From assembly GCA_947650005.1 (NCBI GenBank), contig CANSTU010000031.1:1-36672 (forward strand): DNA of 36,672 bases. Reading direction: 5' to 3'. The stretch comes from an uncultured Lachnospiraceae bacterium. Lineage in GTDB: Bacteria > Bacillota > Clostridia > Lachnospirales > Lachnospiraceae. Under the pieces are notes generated by a model that searched no databases, was not told the DNA's origin, and was given only the letters and a program-made list of their open reading frames with translations. This document shows positions 15,984-24,080 of this stretch, piece after piece. Each line of letters opens with the position of its first letter. Position 1 is the first letter of the stretch. The translations under genes and the position numbers were made by a program.

Positions 15984-16961
15984 ATGAGCAGATACATATT
16001 AAAAAGAATCGGGATGATGATCTTCGTCATTTTTGGCGTCCTGTTCTTTATCTTTGTCCTTTTGTATTTAACGCCCGGCGATCCGGCCCGGCAGGTACTG
16101 GGTCTGACCGCCACGGACGAACAGGTGGCTGCGCAGCGGCGTCTGATGGGGCTTGACCAGCCTTTTTTGAAACAGTTCGGAGACTATCTCTACCGTCTGT
16201 TTTTTCAATTTGACATGGGTACATCCTATAAAACGAATCTGAGCGTGCAGGCGGAGATCGCCAAGCGAGTGCCGGTTACGCTCCTAATCGGCAGCCTGGG
16301 CGTTGTGTTAAGCCTTCTGATCGGCATTCCTCTTGGGATTCTCTCCGCGGTAAAGCAGTACAGTTTTGTGGATCATATTTCCAATATTTTTGCCGTTATT
16401 TTCACATCCATGCCTTCTTTTTGGTTCGCATTGGAGCTTTCGCTCCTGTTTGCGCTGCGGCTGCATCTGCTCCCAGCCACGGGATTTACCGGTTTTCAGT
16501 CGATCATCCTGCCGGTAGTGACGCTGGGATTGGGCGGTGCGGCGGCCAACTATAGAATGGCGCGTTCCGCAGTTCTGGATGAGATCAGGAAAGACTACGT
16601 CAGGACAGCCCGGGCCAAGGGGACGAAGGAGATGGAGGTTATCATGCACCATGCGGTGAAGAACGCTCTGATCCCGATCATCACACAGGTGGGAAACAGC
16701 GTGGGCGGCATCTTGGGCGGAGCCGTGGTGGTGGAGAACGTGTTTTCCATACCGGGCATGGGAACCTATCTTTTGGGAGCCATTAACAGCCGCGACTATC
16801 CGATCATCCGCGGCGGCGTGCTGGTGATCTGCGTATTCGTATCCGTGTGTAATCTGTTGACAGATATTATTTCCGCCTATATCGACCCGCGGATCAAATC
16901 CTATTATAAGAGCATGGGGAAGAAAAAGGCGGCCAGGAAAGGAACGGTTGGGGCATCATGA
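15984..16961 (+). CDS. ABC transporter permease, DppB/OppB type
   Basis: This 325-residue inner-membrane protein has the N-terminal MSRYILKRIGMMIFVIFGVLF helix of DppB proteins and about six membrane segments. The cytoplasmic coupling loop DYVRTARAKGTKEMEVIMHHAVKNALIP (about 195-225) contacts the ATPases. GGAGG lies 6 bases before the ATG. It overlaps the next permease by 4 bases (ATGA), so the two are translationally coupled and form the transmembrane channel. Confidence 0.94.
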   Translation: MSRYILKRIGMMIFVIFGVLFFIFVLLYLTPGDPARQVLGLTATDEQVAAQRRLMGLDQPFLKQFGDYLYRLFFQFDMGTSYKTNLSVQAEIAKRVPVTLLIGSLGVVLSLLIGIPLGILSAVKQYSFVDHISNIFAVIFTSMPSFWFALELSLLFALRLHLLPATGFTGFQSIILPVVTLGLGGAAANYRMARSAVLDEIRKDYVRTARAKGTKEMEVIMHHAVKNALIPIITQVGNSVGGILGGAVVVENVFSIPGMGTYLLGAINSRDYPIIRGGVLVICVFVSVCNLLTDIISAYIDPRIKSYYKSMGKKKAARKGTVGAS

Positions 16962-17824
16962 AAAAAAGAAAGGCTGCGAACTCTGATTTAACCCGCTTCT
17001 TTCACAGATACAAGCGGAACCGCCTTGCGGTGTTTGGCCTGGTTTTTCTGTTGATACTCGTCATCGCGGCATTGTCCGCCAACATCATCGCTCCGGACGG
17101 TTACGACGTACAGAATTACAAAATCAAGTTTACGAGCCCCTGCTCGGAACACCTTTTGGGTACGGATTATCTCGGGAGGGACAACCTGGTCCGGATGATT
17201 TATGGGGCTAGGATTTCCCTGTCCATCGGCGTCGTAACGACGGTGATTGGAACGCTAATCGCTATTTTCATCGGAATGATCGCAGGATTTTACGGCGGGA
17301 AAGCGGATAATATTCTGATGCGCATCATGGATATTTTCCTCTCCATCCCTTCCATTCTGCTTTCCATCGTGCTGGCGGCCGTATTCGGAGGCGGAATCGC
17401 ATCCATGATATTCGCGCTTTCGCTGGGAGCCATTCCAGGCGTTTCCAGACTTGTGCGGGCGATGGTGATTTCGGAAAGGGATAAGGAGTATATCGAGGTG
17501 GCCAGGACTTCCCGGGCGAGCGATCTGCGCATCATGTTCCGGTATATCTTGCCCAACATTTCTTCTTCCCTCATCGTGCTGTTTACCATGGGGGTGGCGG
17601 GCGGCATCTTAAACGCTTCCACGCTGAGCTTTCTGGGGCTGGGCGCCCAGGCGCCCATGCCGGAATGGGGTAAAATGCTCTCCGAGGGACGCAGTTATAT
17701 CCGGGACTATCCCTATCTGGTGCTGGCGCCGGGAATGGTTATCATGCTCACGGTGTTTTCACTGAATATGATCGGCGACGGACTCCGTGACGCTTTGGAT
17801 CCTCGTCTGAAGGGGAAAGGTTGA
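16958..17824 (+). CDS. ABC transporter permease, DppC/OppC type
   Basis: The 288-residue second channel subunit has an N-terminal OppC-type segment (RFFHRYKRNRLAVFGLVFL), the SEHLLGTDYLGRDNLVRMIYGARISL block, and the coupling loop EYIEVARTSRASDLRIMFRYILPN. About six membrane helices are visible. The last glycine codon and the TGA stop lie inside the first stem of a double-hairpin element that begins at 17819, so the element lands exactly on the gene end. Confidence 0.94.
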   Translation: MKKRKAANSDLTRFFHRYKRNRLAVFGLVFLLILVIAALSANIIAPDGYDVQNYKIKFTSPCSEHLLGTDYLGRDNLVRMIYGARISLSIGVVTTVIGTLIAIFIGMIAGFYGGKADNILMRIMDIFLSIPSILLSIVLAAVFGGGIASMIFALSLGAIPGVSRLVRAMVISERDKEYIEVARTSRASDLRIMFRYILPNISSSLIVLFTMGVAGGILNASTLSFLGLGAQAPMPEWGKMLSEGRSYIRDYPYLVLAPGMVIMLTVFSLNMIGDGLRDALDPRLKGKG

Positions 17825-17884
17825 AAAGATGAACTTTTAACCTCCTTGATTTGAATGCCCGCTAAAGCGGGCAGATGGGAGCAA
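17819..17884 (+). repeat. Double-hairpin element, first of tandem pair before ATPase gene
   Basis: Stem 1 pairs GGTTGAAAAG (17819-17828) with CTTTTAACC (17834-17842), leaving one base unpaired. The linker is TCCTTGATTTGAAT. Stem 2 is GCCCGC-TAAA-GCGGGC (17857-17872), and the tail is AGATGGGAGCAA. The stop codon of the permease gene lies within stem 1. Confidence 0.85.
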
Positions 17885-17951
17885 GGTTGAAAGGAGGGCG
17901 CTTTCAACCTCCTTGATTTGAGTGCCCGCTAAAGCGGGCAGATGGGAGCAA
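17885..17951 (+). repeat. Double-hairpin element, second of tandem pair before ATPase gene
   Basis: This is nearly identical to its upstream neighbour, at a 67-base period. Stem 1 is a perfect 9-bp GGTTGAAAG (17885-17893) with CTTTCAACC (17901-17909). The linker is TCCTTGATTTGAGT, stem 2 GCCCGC-TAAA-GCGGGC (17924-17939), tail AGATGGGAGCAA. GGGAG in the tail is the only ribosome site for the ATG at 17961. This is the best reference copy for the consensus. Confidence 0.88.
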
Positions 17952-17960
17952 AAATAAGAT

Positions 17961-18944
17961 ATGGAAAAAACAGAAACGATTCTTTCGCTCAAAAATCTGT
18001 CTGTGGAATATGGGAGTGAAGACGGCGATGTCAAGGCGGTCCGGAATGTGAGTTTCGATCTGAAGAAGGGACAGACCATCGGTCTGGTGGGAGAAACCGG
18101 AGCGGGAAAAACCTCCATCGCGCTGGCCGTTATGGGGCTGCTTCCGGAACCGCCGGCCAGGATCACTTCCGGGGAAATCCTCTATAATGGGAAAAATGTA
18201 TTTGAAATGTCCGCGAAGGAACGCACCGGTCTGCGGGGAAACAGCATCTCCATGATTTTTCAAGATCCCATGACTTCCTTAAATCCCATAGAAACGGTGG
18301 GAAGCCAGATCGAAGAAGTGATTTTGAATCACCATAAGATGAATCGGAGCCAGGCCAGACAGGAGGCCTTAGAAAAGCTGGAGATGGTGGGGATTGCGGG
18401 GGAACGGTTTGACGAATATCCCCATCAGTTTTCGGGAGGCATGAAACAGCGGATCGTAATTGCCATTGCGCTGGCCTGCAATCCGGATCTGCTGATCGCG
18501 GATGAGCCCACGACCGCATTGGACGTGACGATCCAGGCCCAGATTCTGCAGCTCATTAACCGGCTGAAAAAAGAGAAAAATACCTCCAATATCATGATCA
18601 CCCATGACCTCGGCGTAATCGCTATGATGTGCGACGAGGTGGCGGTGGTGTATGCGGGGCAGATCATTGAAAAAGGAACGCTGAAGCAGATTTTCAACAC
18701 GCCCACCCATCCCTATACAAAAGGGCTCTTTCAGGCGCTGCCCGATATCAACGACAGCAAAAAGAAGCGGCTTACACCCATCAAAGGGCTGATGCCGGAT
18801 CCTGCAAAGCTGCCGGAAGGATGTGCGTTTGCGCCCAGGTGCTTGGAGTGTTCGCAGGCCTGCAGCCAGAAGCCGGTGGAACTGGAGGATATCGGGGAGG
18901 GCCATTTGGTACGCTGTCTGCGATGTACAAGCGGGGATAAATGA
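17961..18944 (+). CDS. ABC transporter ATP-binding protein, DppD/OppD type
   Basis: This 327-residue ATPase powers the importer. It has Walker A GETGAGKTS near residue 40, the Q-loop in IFQDPMTSLNP, a canonical signature FSGGMKQR, Walker B LLIADEPTTALD, and the H-loop in MITHDLG. The C-terminal oligopeptide-transporter domain carries the family cysteine pattern (CAFAPRCLECSQAC). The ATG at 17961 relies on GGGAG from the repeat element 12 bases upstream. It ends one base before the next ATPase start, so the two are coupled and very likely form the heterodimer. Confidence 0.94.
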   Translation: MEKTETILSLKNLSVEYGSEDGDVKAVRNVSFDLKKGQTIGLVGETGAGKTSIALAVMGLLPEPPARITSGEILYNGKNVFEMSAKERTGLRGNSISMIFQDPMTSLNPIETVGSQIEEVILNHHKMNRSQARQEALEKLEMVGIAGERFDEYPHQFSGGMKQRIVIAIALACNPDLLIADEPTTALDVTIQAQILQLINRLKKEKNTSNIMITHDLGVIAMMCDEVAVVYAGQIIEKGTLKQIFNTPTHPYTKGLFQALPDINDSKKKRLTPIKGLMPDPAKLPEGCAFAPRCLECSQACSQKPVELEDIGEGHLVRCLRCTSGDK

Positions 18945-18945
18945 G

Positions 18946-19896
18946 ATGAGTATACTTGAAGTAAGGCATTTGAAGAAATATTTTGATACAAAGGCGGGGG
19001 TGCTCCATGCGGTGGACGATGTTTCCTTTTCCATCGAAAAAGGAGAGACGCTGGGGATAGTGGGAGAATCCGGATGCGGGAAATCTACCCTGGGAAGGAC
19101 GATCCAGCACCTGCTTCCAGCCACGGACGGTACGATCCTTTTCAAAGGAAGGGATGTAACGAAGCTGTCCAAAAAAGAAGTGAAGGATTTTATGAAGGAA
19201 GTGCAGATGATCTTCCAGGATCCCTATTCTTCCCTGAACCCCAGGATGACGGTGAAGCAGATCATCATGGAACCGCTGCTGATCGACGGTATGAAGAAAA
19301 AGGAGGCGCAGGACGAAGTGCGCGCCATGATGGAAACGGTGGGATTGGATGCGCGTTTTGAAAATGCTTATCCCAATGAACTGGACGGGGGACGCAGGCA
19401 GAGGATCGGCATCGCGAGGGCGCTGATATTAAAGCCGGAGTTCGTCATCTGCGACGAGCCGGTTTCCGCGCTGGACGTCTCCATCCAGGCCCAAATCCTG
19501 AATCTGATGCAGGATCTACAGGAACAGCTGGGCTTAACCTATATCTTCGTAACCCACGATCTTTCGGTGGTCAAGTATATATCGAATAAGATTGCGGTGA
19601 TGTATCTGGGCAACCTGGTGGAATATGCGGACACGGAAGAATTGTTTGCAAACCCGCAGCATCCTTATACCCAGGCGTTGCTCGCCTCCGTGCCTACGAC
19701 GGATCTTGCGAAGGTTCAGGAAATAGAGATTATCCCGGGAGAAATCACTTCTCCAATCGAGCCGGGGCCGGGGTGTCGGTTCGCTTCACGCTGTCGGCAT
19801 GCAAGCGAAAAGTGTACCTGTCTGCAGCCGGAACTGATCAAAAGCGGTGAAAGCCATCAGGTGGCGTGCCATCTGTTTGGCGGGCAGGAAGGTTAG
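18946..19896 (+). CDS. ABC transporter ATP-binding protein, DppF/OppF type
   Basis: This is the 316-residue second ATPase of the importer. Walker A is GESGCGKST, the Q-loop IFQDPYSSLNP, Walker B FVICDEPVSALD, H-loop FVTHDLSVV, with a C-terminal cysteine-containing segment (CRFASRCRHASEKC). The ABC signature is unusual: the normal LSGGQ is LDGGR (NELDGGRRQRIG), with Ser to Asp and Gln to Arg. Its DppD-type partner has a normal signature, so the two ATP sites of the dimer are predicted to be unequal. I chose the ATG at 18946, one base after the previous stop. A double-hairpin element begins at its TAG stop. Confidence 0.92.
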   Translation: MSILEVRHLKKYFDTKAGVLHAVDDVSFSIEKGETLGIVGESGCGKSTLGRTIQHLLPATDGTILFKGRDVTKLSKKEVKDFMKEVQMIFQDPYSSLNPRMTVKQIIMEPLLIDGMKKKEAQDEVRAMMETVGLDARFENAYPNELDGGRRQRIGIARALILKPEFVICDEPVSALDVSIQAQILNLMQDLQEQLGLTYIFVTHDLSVVKYISNKIAVMYLGNLVEYADTEELFANPQHPYTQALLASVPTTDLAKVQEIEIIPGEITSPIEPGPGCRFASRCRHASEKCTCLQPELIKSGESHQVACHLFGGQEG

Positions 19897-19960
19897 GCTG
19901 AAAATGACCTCCGGCCACTTTTCAGCCGTGAATTTACGCCCGCTAAAGCGGGCAGGGCGG
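19896..19960 (+). repeat. Double-hairpin element before MFS gene
   Basis: Stem 1 is a perfect 9-bp GGCTGAAAA (19896-19904) with TTTTCAGCC (19919-19927); compared with GGTTGA/TCAACC copies both arms have changed together. The linker is GTGAATTTA, stem 2 GCCCGC-TAAA-GCGGGC (19938-19953), tail AGGGCGG. It starts at the last base of the preceding stop codon. Confidence 0.82.
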
Positions 19961-19965
19961 TTAAT

Positions 19966-21129
19966 ATGAAGAATACAATCTGGAATCGAAATTACACCTT
20001 GGTTTTTCTTGTGAATATCTTGAATGCATTCAGCTTCCATATCCTGGCGCCCACCATACCTAAATATGTGGTTTTTATCGGAAGCGGCGTGGAAACGGCT
20101 GGATTCGCTGCGACGGCTTTTACGATTACTGCAATCTTGACCAGGCCATTTGCGGGCTATTATGTGAACATTAAGAGAAAAAAGACGATCCTTTCCGCTG
20201 CCCTGGCTGTTATATCGGTTTCCATCCTGGGATATGCGATCTGTCATCATATCGTGCTTATCCTTCTTTTCAGGCTGTTGCACGGCGTTGGCTGGGGGAT
20301 GGTTACCACGAGCAGCAGCACCGTGGCCGTGGCGTCCCTGCCGGAGGAAAAGATTGGAAGCGGGATCGGCCTTTTCGGCATCGCCTCTTCCCTGGCTTCG
20401 GTATTTGCGCCCAATCTGGGTTTGCAGCTAATTGCGCTGTCGAGCTATTCCACGATGTTCCTGATTTCCTTTGCCCTGGCGGCTCTGGGATGTGCGTTGA
20501 GCCTTTTGATCGAAGAAAAGACGCTCAGGAGAGCGGAAGCTCGGCCGGAAAGGGGAAGGATAATCGATCGTTTCTTCGCGAAGGAGGCGGCCGTTCCGGC
20601 ATTCACGATCCTGTGTGTGGGGTTGGGAATGGCCACCATTTCCAATTTTATCGTTCTATATGCGGAAGAACTGAGGGTGGAGAATATCGGCTATTATTTT
20701 ACCGTGGCCGGCGCCGTCATGCTGGTGATGAGGCCTCTATTTGGCAGGCTTTCGGACAGCAAATATAAACAGGGGATCGTATTTGTCGCGCTTTTCGGAT
20801 ATATCAGCGTCTTTGCGGCGCTCGGCCTGGCCAAAACCCTGCCGGGATTTTTGCTGGCAGCCGTCCTTTACGGCACCTTTTACGGGGCGTTATGCCCGAT
20901 CGTCCAGACCTGGTGCGTGAAAGCCGTCGATGCCGCGAAAAGCGGTACGGCCAACAGCACCTATTATACGGCGCTGGATGTGGGACAGGGCCTGGGCGCT
21001 TCCTTGGGAGGGATTATATCCGCGCGGTTTAGCTATAGCAATATGTATTTTTTTATGATTCTCCCGCAGATCTGTGCTATACTACTAATAGTTATGAGCT
21101 CTATTTCTGCAAAAAAGAGGATAAATTAA
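19966..21129 (+). CDS. Major facilitator superfamily transporter
   Basis: The 387-residue protein has twelve predicted membrane helices. The MFS pattern includes RPFAGYYVNIKRKK in the loop after helix 2, RLLHGVGWGMVTTSSSTVAVASLP in helices 4-5, and the repeat RPLFGRLSDSKYKQG in the second half. It resembles drug or metabolite exporters of the MFS_1 group; the substrate cannot be told. It lies behind the peptide-type ABC genes on the same strand, separated only by a repeat element whose tail provides a weak GGGCGG ribosome site, so it may be co-transcribed and export a product of the imported compound. Confidence 0.88.
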   Translation: MKNTIWNRNYTLVFLVNILNAFSFHILAPTIPKYVVFIGSGVETAGFAATAFTITAILTRPFAGYYVNIKRKKTILSAALAVISVSILGYAICHHIVLILLFRLLHGVGWGMVTTSSSTVAVASLPEEKIGSGIGLFGIASSLASVFAPNLGLQLIALSSYSTMFLISFALAALGCALSLLIEEKTLRRAEARPERGRIIDRFFAKEAAVPAFTILCVGLGMATISNFIVLYAEELRVENIGYYFTVAGAVMLVMRPLFGRLSDSKYKQGIVFVALFGYISVFAALGLAKTLPGFLLAAVLYGTFYGALCPIVQTWCVKAVDAAKSGTANSTYYTALDVGQGLGASLGGIISARFSYSNMYFFMILPQICAILLIVMSSISAKKRIN

Positions 21130-21130
21130 A

Positions 21131-21195
21131 GATTGAAATTTCGCTTTAACCTCTTTCATTGAGTGCGTGCCCTGTACGCAGATGGGTATTGGAGC
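21131..21195 (+). repeat. Double-hairpin element after MFS gene, partly decayed
   Basis: Stem 1 (GATTGAAA region with TTTAACC) is imperfect. The linker is CTCTTTCATTGAGT, stem 2 GCGTGC-CCT-GTACGC (21165-21179), which is fully paired including one G-U, and the tail AGATGGGTATTGGAG. Unlike most copies it lies about 160 bases before the next start codon. Confidence 0.65.
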
Positions 21196-21353
21196 GGTTT
21201 TACAGCCTTCTGGACAGGTGCAAGAGGTCCAAATGAAGTCCGTCACATCGCTGCAAAGGATATGGGAAGGGGAAAATATCCATACTGCGGATCCAGGGAG
21301 AAAGCCTGTAGCTCACTCTGATAGGGAGGTTTTAGTAAGAATGAGGGATTTCT

Positions 21354-22379
21354 ATGAAAGATAAAGTGACGATCAAGGATATTGCAGAGGCCACCGGCGT
21401 TTCCGCGAGTACGGTTTCCCGCATTATCAACAATAAAGGAAAGTATGCGCAGGAGACGCGGCAGGCGGTTTGGGATGCGATCCGGGATTTGAAGTATTCT
21501 CCCAATATCCTGGCAAAGTCACTTCGCTCGAAAAAGAGTACGCTGGTGGGAATCATGGTTCCCACCCTGTATGATGATTTCTTTGGGATATTGGCGGATC
21601 ATCTTGCCAGGGAGCTGCTTCGCTGCGGTTTTTCTCCCATGGTTTATTCCACTTATAATGATGAAGAAGTGGAAAAGAGATATTGCAGTATGTTGGTGTC
21701 CCTCAATGCCAGCGGTATGATTTATATTCTGAAGGAAACCCCTGTATATGAGGAAGGCGCATCTATTCCTACTATATTTATAGGAAATGCGCCGGAGATG
21801 TCGGAAAACAGCGTCCGAATCTTATTTGACATTGTGGGAGGGGCCAAGGAAGCTACCCAGGAGCTGGTGGATGCGGGCTGCAGGAGGATCGTCTATATCG
21901 AATCCGCTCGTCGCAGGGAGCCGCGGGTGGGACGTTATCTGGGATATCAGCAGGCCCTTTGGGAGAACGGAATCCCCATAGACGAAAGCCTTGTAATCAC
22001 GGTTGGTGGGAAAGATTATGCCGATATACCGGATACGCTTGATAAGCTGATCGCCCGGGGCGTTACGTTTGACGGTGTTTTTTCCAATAAAGTATCCAGC
22101 TCCATTGAAGTCATCAATTTCTTGAAAAAAAAGGGGATGCGGATTCCGGAAGACATTAAGATCGTTTCCTTTGAAAACGGAAGGACGGCGGAGCTGTACA
22201 ACCCCAGCATTTCGGCCATAGAGATGGACTCTTCTCAGGCGAGCGAATCCGCTGTTTCCATTCTCAGGGACATGATCCAGAGGGAAGAACCGTTGAAAAA
22301 GACGATACGCATCCCTTCTGTCCTGCACAGGCGCGAAACATCCGTAATAGAAAAGGCTGAAGAGGCGGCGGAAGTTTGA
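21354..22379 (+). CDS. LacI-family transcriptional regulator
   Basis: This 341-residue repressor has an N-terminal helix-turn-helix (VTIKDIAEATGVSASTVSRII, about 4-24), a hinge helix (SPNILAKSLRSKKS, about 48-61) and a sugar-binding-type effector domain, including MVPTLYDDFFGILADHLARELL and the SAIEMD block near the end. GAGGG lies 6 bases before the ATG. Between the transporter genes and the serine hydrolase, it is a candidate regulator of either. Its TGA stop is inside the first stem of the repeat element starting at 22374. Confidence 0.93.
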   Translation: MKDKVTIKDIAEATGVSASTVSRIINNKGKYAQETRQAVWDAIRDLKYSPNILAKSLRSKKSTLVGIMVPTLYDDFFGILADHLARELLRCGFSPMVYSTYNDEEVEKRYCSMLVSLNASGMIYILKETPVYEEGASIPTIFIGNAPEMSENSVRILFDIVGGAKEATQELVDAGCRRIVYIESARRREPRVGRYLGYQQALWENGIPIDESLVITVGGKDYADIPDTLDKLIARGVTFDGVFSNKVSSSIEVINFLKKKGMRIPEDIKIVSFENGRTAELYNPSISAIEMDSSQASESAVSILRDMIQREEPLKKTIRIPSVLHRRETSVIEKAEEAAEV

Positions 22380-22440
22380 AACGACGTTTCAAACTCTTTA
22401 TTGGCGGCGGTATCGCAGGCATAGCCTGCGATATGCAGGG
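22374..22440 (+). repeat. Double-hairpin element, first of tandem pair before serine hydrolase
   Basis: Stem 1 is GTTTGAAAC (22374-22382) with GTTTCAAAC (22386-22394) and contains the stop codon of the LacI gene. The linker is TCTTTATTGGCGGCGG. Stem 2 is a longer perfect 10-bp stem, TATCGCAGGC-ATA-GCCTGCGATA (22411-22433), followed by TGCAGGGG. Stem 2 is wholly different in sequence from the next copy but has the same place and loop size. Confidence 0.78.
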
Positions 22441-22446
22441 GTATAA

Positions 22447-22514
22447 GATTGAAAATTAAAATTTTCAATCTCTCTGATTTGTACGCCCGCTAAAGCGGGC
22501 AGATGGGAGCAAAA
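22447..22514 (+). repeat. Double-hairpin element, second of tandem pair before serine hydrolase
   Basis: Stem 1 is a perfect 10-bp GATTGAAAAT (22447-22456) with ATTTTCAATC (22461-22470). The linker is TCTCTGATTTGTAC, stem 2 GCCCGC-TAAA-GCGGGC (22485-22500), tail AGATGGGAGCAAAA. GGGAG in the tail sits 5 bases before the ATG at 22515, so the element supplies the ribosome-binding site. Confidence 0.88.
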
Positions 22515-24080
22515 ATGAAACAGGAATTGGAACGGATCCGTCCGGAGGAAGCGGGAATATCCGCTAGGGCGGCAAAGGTTTTTTTAGAAAAAGTACAGCA
22601 CGATAAGACACAGATGCACGGCGTCATGGCGATGAAGGACGGAAAGGTTTTTCTGGAGGCGTGGTGGGAACCCTTTGGCAGGCAGTATCCCCACAGCTGC
22701 CATTCCATGGGGAAAAGCTACGTATGTACGGCGATCGGGATCGCCTGTAGCGAAGGGCTTGTGTCCATGGATGCGCGGATTGCGGATCTTTTTGCAGAGG
22801 AACTGGAGGAATGGAAGATCGACCAAACGGAGGCTTTTGGCAGATTGCAGGTTCGGCACGTGGTGACCATGACCAACGGTATGGATCATATGTCGGAGCT
22901 TAGCGACGACTGGATCTATCAATATTTGAAAAATCCGGTGGTTTTTGAGCCGGGTACTCAATTTCTATACAATACGGCCGGTTCCTGCCTCCTGGCCGTC
23001 ATCATCAAGAAAGTGACCGGACAGGATGTTTTCGCTTATCTGAGCGACAAACTGTTCCCTAAAATCGGGATCGATCCGGCGTCTGTGATCTGGCTGAAAT
23101 TTCACGATGGAAACATTGCGGAGCCGGGCTGCTTCTCTTTAACGGAGAACAACCTCCGCCTGGGAATGCTCTATATGAACGGGGGAATGTGGGACGGGGA
23201 GCAGATCATCGATAGGGAGTGGATCGAGGAAGCCCTGAGCGTGCACATCGATAATTCGGATTCTCCGGGTGGGGAGGATTCCCGATGCGGATACGGATAT
23301 CAGTTATGGAAGTGCATTTACCCCGGCGCTTGGCGGTTCGACGGAGGCCAGGGGCAGTTCTGTATCATGGTGCCGGAAAAGAAACTGGTGGTTGCCATCA
23401 ATGAGGGCGGTGTGGAGCCTCATGGACCGGGACGCACGCTGAAGATGGTATATGAATACCTGTTCGATGAAATAAAGGAAGAGCCGGTGGAGCCCGATGA
23501 GGAAGCGTATGACGCGCTGTGCGCCTATATTTCTTCCCTGCGTGTGGAGAAAACGCCGCCCAATGGACATTGGCCAAAGCAGGATCGGTTCTCGGGCAAT
23601 TATCGCGTGACAGAAGGAAACGCTACGCCTTGGATCGGAGTGAGCCCGAACGGATTCAATTTCTTTGAAAGCTTCTATGATCAGACGAAGAAAAAAGAAA
23701 TGACTGATTTCAGCCTGTGTATGGATCAAGAAAAGGCGGTTTTCAGCGTGGACGGATATGCTGCGTTCCAGGCATGGTTTGACGGGGAAATACGAGTCCA
23801 TCTTACGGACAGCGTTCTTCCGCAGCTGAACAGGACCTATTCCACGGCGCGTTATTTGGATGACGATACGCTGGAAATCACGATACATTGGATTTCGGGA
23901 TGGTTTATTACGATTATGACATTTCGCAGGAACCAGGATGATTCCTATACGGTTCTCGCATCGAAGAATATCCTCAATGAACAGAGGCCTTTCTTCACGG
24001 ACGAGGCGAGGGCTGAATTGGTTTCCGGCTTTAAAGCGGCGGGAGCGTGTGGATCCGATGAAAAACAGCCGTCTCTTTGA
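22515..24080 (+). CDS. Serine hydrolase, beta-lactamase/class C fold
   Basis: This 521-residue protein has a penicillin-binding-protein-like catalytic domain in about residues 1-330: the SxxK motif is SMGK (S64-K67) and the second motif is around Y152-N153 (FLYNTAGS). No signal peptide is seen, so it is probably cytoplasmic, more like esterases or D-amino-acid peptidases of this fold than a secreted beta-lactamase. A C-terminal beta-rich segment follows. I chose the ATG at 22515 because GGGAG lies 5 bases before it; an ATG at 22503 is in the repeat tail. The last 23 bases overlap the next gene in another frame. Confidence 0.85.
   Translation: MKQELERIRPEEAGISARAAKVFLEKVQHDKTQMHGVMAMKDGKVFLEAWWEPFGRQYPHSCHSMGKSYVCTAIGIACSEGLVSMDARIADLFAEELEEWKIDQTEAFGRLQVRHVVTMTNGMDHMSELSDDWIYQYLKNPVVFEPGTQFLYNTAGSCLLAVIIKKVTGQDVFAYLSDKLFPKIGIDPASVIWLKFHDGNIAEPGCFSLTENNLRLGMLYMNGGMWDGEQIIDREWIEEALSVHIDNSDSPGGEDSRCGYGYQLWKCIYPGAWRFDGGQGQFCIMVPEKKLVVAINEGGVEPHGPGRTLKMVYEYLFDEIKEEPVEPDEEAYDALCAYISSLRVEKTPPNGHWPKQDRFSGNYRVTEGNATPWIGVSPNGFNFFESFYDQTKKKEMTDFSLCMDQEKAVFSVDGYAAFQAWFDGEIRVHLTDSVLPQLNRTYSTARYLDDDTLEITIHWISGWFITIMTFRRNQDDSYTVLASKNILNEQRPFFTDEARAELVSGFKAAGACGSDEKQPSL

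Noticed and set aside
17857-17872. Reading the GCCCGC-TAAA-GCGGGC hairpins as rho-independent terminators
   Set aside because: They are followed by purine-rich tails, not T-runs, and lie inside tightly linked operons just upstream of start codons.
17819-17951. CRISPR array
   Set aside because: The repeats are palindromic leader-like elements spread through the window near start codons, with at most two in tandem. There are no spacers and no cas genes.
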